Source: Rikenellaceae bacterium
GTDB lineage: Bacteria > Bacteroidota > Bacteroidia > Bacteroidales > UBA932
Assembly (NCBI GenBank): GCA_003513895.1
Contig: DOSU01000172.1
Span: 2,010 to 18,268 of the forward strand
Reading direction: 5' to 3'
Length of the DNA: 16,259 nucleotides
The translations under genes and the position numbers were made by a program. The notes beneath the pieces are model-generated. The model searched no databases. It was not told where the DNA came from and worked only from the letters and a program-made list of their open reading frames with translations. Each line of letters opens with the position of its first letter. Positions within the stretch are counted from its first letter, which is position 1. Shown here one piece after another: positions 7,807 through 14,562 of this stretch.

Positions 7807-9000
7807 ATGTACAACAATTTTCGGGATTTTCTCCAGACAGAACTGAACAATATAGATTCTGCCGGACTTTTCAAAAGAGAAAGAGTTATAACGACAGCCC
7901 AGCAAGCTTCTATAAAAGTGAGTACCGGGCAGCAGGTACTCAATTTTTGTGCCAACAACTACCTTGGGCTTTCAAATAGTCCTGTGTTAATCAAAGCGGC
8001 AAAGGAGGCCCTTGACACAAGGGGCTTTGGAATGTCAAGCGTAAGATTCATATGCGGAACTCAGGATTTACACCTGGAGCTTGAAAAGAAAATTTCTGAA
8101 TTTTTTGGAACAGAAGACACTATTCTTTACGCAGCCTGCTTTGATGCAAACGGAGGAGTATTTGAGCCCCTGCTGGGAGAAGAAGATGCTATTATTTCCG
8201 ATGCGCTAAACCATGCGTCAATAATAGACGGAGTACGACTTTGCAAAGCTCAGAGGTATCGTTATGCCAATGCCAATATGGAAGAGCTGGAGAATTGCCT
8301 TAAAGTGTCACAGGCTCAAAGATTCAGGCTCATTGTAACAGACGGGGTTTTCTCAATGGACGGGAATGTTCCTCCTCTCGACAAGATCTATGAACTTGCC
8401 GTTAAATACAATGCAATGATAATGGTAGATGAGTCACACTCTGCGGGTGTAGTTGGAGATACAGGACGAGGAGCAACTGAGCTATATAACCTTAAGGGAA
8501 AAATTGAAATCATCACAGGCACGCTTGGAAAAGCTTTCGGAGGAGCAATCGGAGGATTCACAACCGGCAAAAAAGAGATTGTAGCAATGCTTCGCCAGAG
8601 ATCGAGGCCATACCTTTTCTCGAACTCTATTCCGCCAATGGTTGCCGCGTCGGGAATTGCAATGTTCGACATGATGTCAAAGACCAATGAGCTTCAGGAT
8701 AAGCTTCACGCAAATACAGCATATTTCACAAAGAAAATGGTTGCTGCAGGATTTGATATAAAACCCACACAATCGGCAATATGTGCTGTTATGCTTTACG
8801 ATGCGAAACTATCACAACAGTTTGCAGCAAAAATGCTTGATGAGGGAATTTATGTTACGGGATTTTATTTTCCTGTGGTTCCAAAAGATCAGGCCCGCAT
8901 CCGCGTTCAAATAAGCGCCGGACATGAGCCTGAACATCTGGACAAAGCTATTGCCGCATTTACAAAAATTGGCAAAGAGCTTGGTGTAATCAAGGGTTAG
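7807..9000 (+). CDS. kbl: Glycine C-acetyltransferase (2-amino-3-ketobutyrate CoA ligase)
   Basis: A 397-residue PLP enzyme of the alpha-oxoamine synthase family, almost the same length as E. coli Kbl and similar to it throughout. Landmarks are NFCANNYLGL (about 47-56), GFGMSSVRFICGTQ (73-86), the cofactor-stacking His136 in DALNHASI, Asp208 in MVDESHSAG, and the Schiff-base Lys242 in TGTLGKAFGG. It cleaves 2-amino-3-oxobutanoate with CoA to glycine and acetyl-CoA, the second step of threonine breakdown. The threonine dehydrogenase partner is not in the window. The conserved N-terminal start and Kbl-specific segments make serine palmitoyltransferase or BioF unlikely. The gene is monocistronic, divergent from the efflux operon, and overlaps the convergent PspC gene by 4 bp. 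Confidence 0.95.
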   Translation: MYNNFRDFLQTELNNIDSAGLFKRERVITTAQQASIKVSTGQQVLNFCANNYLGLSNSPVLIKAAKEALDTRGFGMSSVRFICGTQDLHLELEKKISEFFGTEDTILYAACFDANGGVFEPLLGEEDAIISDALNHASIIDGVRLCKAQRYRYANANMEELENCLKVSQAQRFRLIVTDGVFSMDGNVPPLDKIYELAVKYNAMIMVDESHSAGVVGDTGRGATELYNLKGKIEIITGTLGKAFGGAIGGFTTGKKEIVAMLRQRSRPYLFSNSIPPMVAASGIAMFDMMSKTNELQDKLHANTAYFTKKMVAAGFDIKPTQSAICAVMLYDAKLSQQFAAKMLDEGIYVTGFYFPVVPKDQARIRVQISAGHEPEHLDKAIAAFTKIGKELGVIKG

Positions 9001-10601
9001 TCGTTGTCATTCCACCTGCGTTCCCATCTACTGTTCCATCTTCGGTTCCAGTCATTGTCGCTTTCAAAACGGCCCCAGCACCAGTTCATGTCCCAGTCGC
9101 CGTGAATACTTTGATTTCCGTCGAACCCAAATTTGAGCGGTTCTTGAACAATAACTTTTACGTTGTCGGGAACATAGAGCGAAATTGTTTTATTGGTTCC
9201 GTCCCATTTGTTCGTTTTATCGTACACATCGGCATAGATAGTCAACAGAGAATCTGTCAGTTCAAATTCCGGCAGATTTTTTTGTGCCTTAATCATTGCC
9301 TCTCCGCTTGTATATGAAAATGTTTGAGTTCTAAGTTTAAGAGACCTTGGCATAGAGTCGCTTTGTCTAACAATTCTCACCTTAGGAAAAGCCACGAATT
9401 TATGGTCTTTGCCAGTGTCGTCGACCCAGAAAAGCACAAACTTCGATTCATCGCCTTCCATGATAATTTTATTCTCAGGCATTGTGCTTGAGGAGGCCAA
9501 TTTAACATAAATTGTATCGCTCTGGCTCGCCACAGGAACTTCTGTAATCTCTCTTCCTTCCTGGAAGTAAGGCCTTGCAGCTTTTACAATGAGTGTAACA
9601 GAGGCAAAACCGGAAATTACCCAAAGAATAAATATTATAAGGCCCGGACGAATTTTAGAGCGTTTAAAATCAAATAAAATTTGTATACCCCCATACAACA
9701 TTCCAATAAGAGGAAGGAAGAAAAATGAAAGTGTGCATATTTTAAGCCATAGAGTATCGTTTATTCCCAGCTGAATATAGTTAAGTATGTCTATAGGCAT
9801 GAACCCTTTGAAAATTTCTGCCCCAAGGAACAGAAACGAAAAGAAAAGAATGCCCGAAACAGAAATCATAATGAAGAACACTGCAAAAATCTTAGAAATT
9901 ACTCTGCCAACTTCGTTTATTGCTGGAGCAGAGTTTCTTCCGGCTCTTCTTACGTTTCTGCCTACATTGTTTATTCCTCTTTCCACATTTCGCTGTATAT
10001 GCGACAAATCGGGTTTTTGCCCGCGCATGGCATACTTTTGCTCAACAGTTTTGGCTTCGGGAATTACGATCCATAAAATTATATAGACAATAAAAATAAA
10101 CGAACCTCCTCCATAGTAGTGGAAATTGACAAACGGAGGAATTATCATATGAGGAATAGCCGAAAGAAACAGCAGAACAAGGAATATTGCTCTTACAATT
10201 GCAACATCAATGTTGAAATACGCACTCAGTCCCGAACATACTCCTCCGATTATCTTGTTGTCCGGATTGCGGTAAACTCTTTTAGACGCAGTACCCGAAT
10301 AAGAGGCCGATGAAGAATAAGACGCGGAAGCCTGACCAGCCTCGTCGTCAATATCGTCCGGCCTGCCAAGAATTGTTATTACCTCTTTTACAACAGGAAG
10401 GGTAACCATAGCATCTTTACCGGCCTTTTCTGTAAACAGTTCGGCCATTCTTTCCTCGATGCCATCGATTATTTCATTTCCATTCTGCTTTGCCCTGTAG
10501 TGGTCATTCAACTCTTCCAGATAACCCTTAAGAACCAGATAACCATCCTCTTCAATTGTGAAGGCGATGTTACCAACACTTACTTTAACAACCTTTTTCA
10601 T
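8997..10601 (-). CDS. Long PspC-domain membrane protein
   Basis: A 534-residue protein. Residues 1-85 form a soluble domain (MKKVVKVSVG...ERMAELFTEKAG) shared with the short paralogue upstream. A Ser/Ala/Tyr linker follows, then a PspC domain (about 108-182, VYRNPDNKIIGGVCSGLSAYFNI split by a longer loop before IVYIILWIVIPEA). Three further hydrophobic helices lie at about 236-260, 286-310 and 318-341. A soluble domain from about 345, with strands such as ISLYVPDNVKVIVQEPL, is reminiscent of the beta-rich adhesin/LiaF-like domains, but only loosely. The last about 32 residues are extremely rich in Trp, Arg, Asn and Asp. PspC proteins are inner-membrane parts of envelope-stress responses. It starts 2 bp after the PadR stop. 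Its exact role is not known. Confidence 0.8.
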   Translation of the reverse strand: MKKVVKVSVGNIAFTIEEDGYLVLKGYLEELNDHYRAKQNGNEIIDGIEERMAELFTEKAGKDAMVTLPVVKEVITILGRPDDIDDEAGQASASYSSSASYSGTASKRVYRNPDNKIIGGVCSGLSAYFNIDVAIVRAIFLVLLFLSAIPHMIIPPFVNFHYYGGGSFIFIVYIILWIVIPEAKTVEQKYAMRGQKPDLSHIQRNVERGINNVGRNVRRAGRNSAPAINEVGRVISKIFAVFFIMISVSGILFFSFLFLGAEIFKGFMPIDILNYIQLGINDTLWLKICTLSFFFLPLIGMLYGGIQILFDFKRSKIRPGLIIFILWVISGFASVTLIVKAARPYFQEGREITEVPVASQSDTIYVKLASSSTMPENKIIMEGDESKFVLFWVDDTGKDHKFVAFPKVRIVRQSDSMPRSLKLRTQTFSYTSGEAMIKAQKNLPEFELTDSLLTIYADVYDKTNKWDGTNKTISLYVPDNVKVIVQEPLKFGFDGNQSIHGDWDMNWCWGRFESDNDWNRRWNSRWERRWNDND

Positions 10602-10603
10602 AT

Positions 10604-10945
10604 TTATAGCTTATTATTTCTAATTAAGTCGATTGTTTGTACGAGCTCTTTCCAGGCGCTGTCCATTTCGGCCAGTAGCTCTTTGCCTTTGTCTGTAATT
10701 GAATAGTACTTTCTTGGCGGCCCCTGCGGAGATTCCTCCCAGCGGTAACTCAAAAGACTCTGGTTTTTTTGTCTGGTCAATAGTGGATATAGAGTTCCCT
10801 CTACCACTATCATCTTTGCATTTTTCAGCTCTTCAATGAGAGAAGAGGCGTATGCGTCGTTGTTGTTGAGTATGCTAAGAATGCAGTACTCAAGAACACC
10901 TTTACGCATTTGTGATTTTACATTATCGGTGTTAATATCAGTCAT
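10604..10945 (-). CDS. PadR-family transcriptional regulator
   Basis: A 113-residue winged-helix protein of the short PadR subfamily. The N-terminal segment (QMRKGVLEYCILSILNNNDAYASSLIEELK) and the wing motif GPPRKYYSITDKGKELLAEM (about residues 74-93) are diagnostic. These regulators usually repress their own operon. Here the gene lies between two PspC genes with gaps of 8 and 2 bp, so it probably controls all three. No effector can be inferred. Confidence 0.9.
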   Translation of the reverse strand: MTDINTDNVKSQMRKGVLEYCILSILNNNDAYASSLIEELKNAKMIVVEGTLYPLLTRQKNQSLLSYRWEESPQGPPRKYYSITDKGKELLAEMDSAWKELVQTIDLIRNNKL

Positions 10946-10953
10946 GGCTATTT

Positions 10954-11526
10954 CTATTTATATGATGAAAATTTCCTGAGATTCTCGGCAGTAACCGGAA
11001 TGCCTCTCATTTCACATTTTTGTGCAGCAGTATGCGCAGCAGGGGCTGCGATCCAGAATATGATGTAGGCCCAGAATCCGATTGTTGTAAATAATGTTAT
11101 TACAAATATTATTCTAATTATTGTAACATCAATATTCAGGAAGTATGAAAATCCGCTGCAAACGCCGCCGATTATCTTATTGTCCGGATCTCTGTATAAT
11201 CTCTTAACGGAAGGTTGTGAATAAGCCTCCGCAGATGATGTGCCGGCCGTTGTGAAGTTTTCGTCCATTGTTCCTCCGTCCGGCATTCCCAGTTGTGAAA
11301 TAATTTTATTTACTATAATAATGTTCACTACGTCACTCTTGTTTCCAAGGGCTTCAGTAAACAGTTCGGCGATTCTCTGTTCGAGATCGTCCATTACATC
11401 CCCGGTTTCGAAACCAAGGCCGGTCTTTTCTCTGAATCGTGTCAAATACAGATCCAGTTTTTGGTAGGCGTCTTCATCTATAATGAAAGTTCTACCGCCA
11501 ATACCCACGTTTACAACTTTTTTCAT
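10954..11526 (-). CDS. Short PspC-domain membrane protein
   Basis: A 190-residue protein with the same plan as the first 190 residues of the long paralogue: an N-terminal domain of about 85 residues (MKKVVNVGIGGRTFIIDEDA), a low-complexity linker and a PspC domain (about 108-162). The sequence RLYRDPDNKIIGGVCSGFSY leads into two closely spaced membrane segments. A short cytoplasmic tail ends SSYK. It lacks the extra helices and the C-terminal domain of the long paralogue. The pair probably arose by duplication. It is the first gene of the operon, and its product would sit in the inner membrane as a stress-sensing or stress-buffering component. Confidence 0.85.
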   Translation of the reverse strand: MKKVVNVGIGGRTFIIDEDAYQKLDLYLTRFREKTGLGFETGDVMDDLEQRIAELFTEALGNKSDVVNIIIVNKIISQLGMPDGGTMDENFTTAGTSSAEAYSQPSVKRLYRDPDNKIIGGVCSGFSYFLNIDVTIIRIIFVITLFTTIGFWAYIIFWIAAPAAHTAAQKCEMRGIPVTAENLRKFSSYK

Positions 11527-11564
11527 TTTGCAGAATACTTAATATTGTTTAGAATTTGGTACTG

Positions 11565-11572
11565 CAAATATA
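11565..11572 (-). promoter_or_regulatory. Putative -7 element of the PspC-PadR-PspC operon
   Basis: On the minus strand TATATTTG matches TAnnTTTG and lies about 39 bp before the short PspC start codon, giving a leader of roughly 30-35 nt. A -33 TTTG at ideal spacing is not seen. The rest of the 148-bp gap (11527-11674) holds the secG terminator and A/T-rich sequence. Confidence 0.45.
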
Positions 11573-11617
11573 TATATAAATAATTATACCTTGTATCACA
11601 TAGTACTAAATATTTTT

Positions 11618-11650
11618 ACAAAAAAAGCTCGTTACTTGCGTAACGAGCTC
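11618..11650 (-). terminator. Intrinsic terminator after secG
   Basis: A perfect 10-bp stem (AGCTCGTTAC at 11626-11635 with GTAACGAGCT at 11640-11649) encloses a 4-nt loop that reads GCAA on the minus strand, a stable GNRA tetraloop. The minus-strand transcript continues with seven Us from the A-run at 11620-11626. It lies about 25 bp after the secG stop and marks the end of the sigma-54 activator-lptE-secG operon. Confidence 0.92.
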
Positions 11651-11674
11651 ATATACTGAGAAATAATTTTTTAA

Positions 11675-12034
11675 TTATTTTTGTGTTCCTGGTTGAGGAG
11701 TGGTCGTAGGAGGTGTTTGAGAAGGGGTTGTAGTTGGGAATTCTGGTTGACCCTGAACCGGAGCCGTCTTTTCTATCCTCTCCTGAATTGAATTTTGTTT
11801 AAGAGTATTGCCTGTTGAAACAAATGCTGTTGCCATTACGCAAAGCACAATTATTACAATGGCAAGTGTCCATGTAGCCTTTTCGAGGAAGTCGGCAGTT
11901 TGGCGAACACCAAAAGTCTGGTTTCCCGATGCGAAGTTGGCAGCGAGCCCGCCACCCTTTGAATTTTGTACTAATACTACTATTGTCAGTAAAATACTTG
12001 CAATTACAATTAGAATGGATATTGCTGTGTACAT
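11675..12034 (-). CDS. secG: Protein translocase subunit SecG
   Basis: A 119-residue inner-membrane protein with the two-helix SecG layout. Helix 1 (ISILIVIASILLTIVVLVQ) is followed by the family motif QNSKGGGLAANFASG, then GVRQTADFLEKATW and helix 2 (TLAIVIIVLCVMATAFV). SecG assists SecYEG in moving proteins across or into the inner membrane. A C-terminal tail of about 35 residues rich in Pro, Thr and Gln (TTTPSQTPPTTTPQPG) is an extension seen in Bacteroidetes SecG and is probably disordered. It is the last gene of the operon, 5 bp after the TPR-like gene. Confidence 0.92.
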   Translation of the reverse strand: MYTAISILIVIASILLTIVVLVQNSKGGGLAANFASGNQTFGVRQTADFLEKATWTLAIVIIVLCVMATAFVSTGNTLKQNSIQERIEKTAPVQGQPEFPTTTPSQTPPTTTPQPGTQK

Positions 12035-12039
12035 ATTAA

Positions 12040-12792
12040 TTATGTGTTGTGTTTGGTCTTTAACTCTTTAACAAGGGTCGCAAAGTAAGCACTTTTTTCC
12101 GGATATAACAAAATAAGTTTTGCATAAACATCTAATGCTCTTTTGTAAAACCCTTGACTGGTATATATCCTGGCAAGTGTTTCGGTATAAAATCCCGAAT
12201 CCTCAAAAACTTCCGCCGAATCAATTTCTACCTCATCCGTTGGAATGAAGCCCTCTCTTGAGGCCAGCGAAGAGCGGAGAAGAGATGGTTTTTCCACAAT
12301 AAACCTGTCCAGAGGCATCTCCTCGTCAAGTACAATTGTATCAAAGTCTGTCCGTGAAAAGTAGTCTCCACCCGAAATAACTACCCTGTGAATTACCTCC
12401 TTATCCTCGTCTATATCAAAAATGAACTCAAAGTCGCTGTCCTTTAGGGCAGTGGATTTGCTTTTGTCCGGAACAAGTTCCTTCGTATCCAGTTCAAGCA
12501 AATCCGGCTTTTCTATTTCCTGATTTTTTTCTTGTTCTTCTTCAAATTCCACGCTTGTTTCCACTCCTGTTTCTGCGGGAGTATAAGAAACAACCAGTGC
12601 AGGAACAACGTTAAACGCTATGTCATACAACCTGTCGCGGGAATAGAGATAGGCTGCAGCCTTGTGAAGATATGCCTCCCTCTGTTCTCCGCCCAGTTCA
12701 GAAAGCCTTTTATAAAGCTCAAGATGAGCAGAGGAGTACCATGGATACCTCTCGATTATCTGTTCTATTGCAGAAAGGTCGTTGTCTTTCAT
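12040..12792 (-). CDS. Acidic TPR-like protein of the lptE-secG operon
   Basis: A 250-residue protein with no signal peptide or membrane segment, probably cytoplasmic. An N-terminal helical region (IEQIIERYPWYSSAHLELYK) and a C-terminal segment (ARIYTSQGFYKRALDVYAKL, from about residue 208) look like single TPR-type helical hairpins. Between them lies an acidic stretch (about 75-205) rich in Glu and Asp, probably disordered. It starts immediately after the lptE stop with no gap and precedes secG by 5 bp, so it is transcriptionally bound to envelope-export genes. I do not recognise a characterised orthologue. A scaffolding role is only a guess from the TPR-like ends. Confidence 0.7.
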   Translation of the reverse strand: MKDNDLSAIEQIIERYPWYSSAHLELYKRLSELGGEQREAYLHKAAAYLYSRDRLYDIAFNVVPALVVSYTPAETGVETSVEFEEEQEKNQEIEKPDLLELDTKELVPDKSKSTALKDSDFEFIFDIDEDKEVIHRVVISGGDYFSRTDFDTIVLDEEMPLDRFIVEKPSLLRSSLASREGFIPTDEVEIDSAEVFEDSGFYTETLARIYTSQGFYKRALDVYAKLILLYPEKSAYFATLVKELKTKHNT

Positions 12793-13290
12793 TTACCAGT
12801 TTGCTACCGTTGCATTAAAAATAGATTCTACCATTTTCTCAATTATTGCGTCCACAAGCCGAGCCTCAACCTGGTCAATAGTTGATGTCGACGGATAATC
12901 TTCAAACTCTGCAAAAGATTGTTCGAAATCTTCTTTAGGGTGTTTCTTGTTTGTAAATCTTATCTTGACTGTAATAGTGAGCCTGTTTAGTGAAGCAACC
13001 TCATTTGATGTAACGGCAAGAGATGTTGTTTCATATGTGGTAATTTCTCCCTCCACAAGAAGGTCTCCATCGTCCGGTTCTACAGAAAGTTTTGTAAGTT
13101 TTTTGTATTTGTCCTTAAGAGCCTCCGTGAGCAGGTTGCTGAGCGTTGGATTGATTCTCATTGCCTTGTTGTCTATCTTCGCAACCATTATACTCTCTAC
13201 ATCGGGCTCAATTGATGTGCCCGAAAAAGAGTAAATCCCGCAAGAAGAAACAAACAGGGATGCCAACATTATATATATTATTCTGTTCAT
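12793..13290 (-). CDS. lptE: LptE-family LPS-assembly lipoprotein
   Basis: A 165-residue lipoprotein with lipobox VSSC (Cys17), followed by GIYSFSGTSI, the characteristic opening of the Bacteroidetes LptE family. The remainder is an alternating alpha/beta fold with conserved features such as LLTEALKDKY and a strand pair around TSLAVTSNEVASLNRLTITV. LptE plugs the LptD barrel and helps deliver LPS to the outer leaflet. LptD is not in the window. The start overlaps the stop of the sigma-54 activator gene (ATGA, 4 bp), suggesting translational coupling. Confidence 0.85.
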   Translation of the reverse strand: MNRIIYIMLASLFVSSCGIYSFSGTSIEPDVESIMVAKIDNKAMRINPTLSNLLTEALKDKYKKLTKLSVEPDDGDLLVEGEITTYETTSLAVTSNEVASLNRLTITVKIRFTNKKHPKEDFEQSFAEFEDYPSTSTIDQVEARLVDAIIEKMVESIFNATVANW

Positions 13291-14489
13291 AAATCCAGAT
13301 TAAGGTCCTTGATTTTACGATAGAGGGTCCGTTCGGATATTCCAAGTTCGGCAGCGGCCAGTTTCCTTTTTCCGCTGTGTTTCTCAAGGGCTTTTCTAAT
13401 TAACTCGGCACTTACATCCTGTATTGAAAGATTACTTGCGGAATTCCCTCTGTCGATGCTTTCATCTTCGGTATCTTCTTCATAATCTACAATGGCAGCA
13501 CTATCCGAAATATTTTTGTTTATCTCCCTGCCTGGAGTAAAGCGAGTTGTTGCAATAGGTTCTGCTTCTGCTTTATCTTCCCGGGAAAGGCTCGCCTTTA
13601 TCTCTTCAACTTCGTGCCTCAGCTGGTAAAGTATCTTGTAAATAATATCACGGTCTGTCATGTAGTCGTTTGCGTGACCTTCGGTTTTAACCGGAAGGTA
13701 CTCCGGGCCATCTGCAGGCAGATATCTTTTCAAAACCTCGGGGCCAATTTCCCTGTTGTGCTCGATAACAGAGATCTGTTCGGCAAGGCTTTTAAGCTGA
13801 CGAATGTTTCCGGGCCAGCGATATGCCTCAAGCAGTATTCTCGCCTGTTCGTCCAGTTTTATTGACGGCATTTTGTATCTCTCGGCAAAATCGGAGGCAA
13901 ACTTTCTGAAAAGCATATAAATGTCTTCTCTTCTTTCTCTTAAGGAAGGTATTGATATTGGAACAGTATTAAGCCTGTAATAAAGATCTTCACGGAACTT
14001 ACCCATCTCTATTGCCTTGAGCAGGCTCTTGTTTGTTGCAGCAACAACCCTCACATCCGTCTTCTCAACTTTCGAAGAACCTACTTTTATGAACTCTCCC
14101 GTTTGAAGTACACGAAGGAGGCGAACCTGAGTGGAAAGGGGCAGTTCTGCAACCTCATCCAAAAAAAGCGTACCCTCGTTTGCAACTTCAAAGTATCCCT
14201 TACGCGTTTCTACAGCGCCTGTAAAAGCACCTTTTTCGTGCCCGAAAAGCTCTGAGTCAATTGTGCCTTCCGGGATTGCACCGCAGTTGACTGCTATGTA
14301 TTTTTTGTGTTTTCTGGGGCTGTGCGAATGAATGATCTGAGGAATTGCCTCCTTGCCCACTCCGCTTTCGCCCGTAATTAAAACAGAAAGATCAGTTCCG
14401 GCTACCTGAACGGCCACTTCAAGCGCACGGTCAAGAGCAGGGCTAACCCCTATAATATCGAACCTCTGTTTTAATCCCCTTAAATCCAT
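13287..14489 (-). CDS. Sigma-54-dependent transcriptional activator, no receiver domain
   Basis: A 400-residue bacterial enhancer-binding protein. The AAA+ domain carries Walker A GESGVGKE (40-47), the sigma-54 contact loop GAFTGA (87-92), Walker B GTLFLDE (106-112) and the RWPGNIRQL segment near its end. A linker rich in Glu, Asp and Ser leads to a Fis-type helix-turn-helix (about 362-400, AAAELGISERTLYRKIKDL). There is no N-terminal receiver, GAF or PAS domain, so activity is not controlled by a recognisable sensor in cis. I choose the ATG at 14489 (MDLRGLKQRF), which matches how these Bacteroidetes proteins begin. An in-frame TTG at 14507 would add six residues. It is the first gene of the lptE-secG operon. 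Confidence 0.9.
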   Translation of the reverse strand: MDLRGLKQRFDIIGVSPALDRALEVAVQVAGTDLSVLITGESGVGKEAIPQIIHSHSPRKHKKYIAVNCGAIPEGTIDSELFGHEKGAFTGAVETRKGYFEVANEGTLFLDEVAELPLSTQVRLLRVLQTGEFIKVGSSKVEKTDVRVVAATNKSLLKAIEMGKFREDLYYRLNTVPISIPSLRERREDIYMLFRKFASDFAERYKMPSIKLDEQARILLEAYRWPGNIRQLKSLAEQISVIEHNREIGPEVLKRYLPADGPEYLPVKTEGHANDYMTDRDIIYKILYQLRHEVEEIKASLSREDKAEAEPIATTRFTPGREINKNISDSAAIVDYEEDTEDESIDRGNSASNLSIQDVSAELIRKALEKHSGKRKLAAAELGISERTLYRKIKDLNLDL

Positions 14490-14494
14490 AAGTG

Positions 14495-14502
14495 CAAAAA
14501 TA
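14495..14502 (-). promoter_or_regulatory. Possible -7 element abutting the activator ATG
   Basis: On the minus strand TATTTTTG matches TAnnTTTG. It ends only 5 nt before the ATG at 14489, so the message would be leaderless or nearly so. No -33 TTTG is seen at suitable spacing, and A/T-rich sequence makes a chance match plausible. Confidence 0.25.
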
Positions 14503-14515
14503 GACAAAAAATAAT

Positions 14516-14523
14516 TATCTTTG
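14516..14523 (+). promoter_or_regulatory. Putative -7 element of the OmpA-like/TPR lipoprotein gene
   Basis: TATCTTTG matches TAnnTTTG and lies 39 bp before the ATG at 14563, giving a leader of about 35 nt. The expected -33 TTTG is not evident. It shares the 73-bp divergent gap with the activator gene's upstream region. Confidence 0.45.
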
Positions 14524-14562
14524 AAGTTTAAGAAACGAATTTAACAACAAATCAGATCAATA

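Noticed and set aside
7807..9000. Serine palmitoyltransferase, another alpha-oxoamine synthase expected in sphingolipid-making Bacteroidetes
   Set aside because: The protein follows Kbl-specific segments closely along its whole length (NFCANNYLGL, DALNHASIIDGVRLCKA, RQRSRPYLFSNS), so threonine catabolism is the better assignment.
11550..11620. Possible sigma-54 promoter in front of the PspC operon (GG and GC dinucleotides near 11557-11565)
   Set aside because: The GG and GC are separated by about 4 bp rather than 10, and the surrounding bases do not match TGGCAC-N5-TTGC. A TAnnTTTG element explains the region better.
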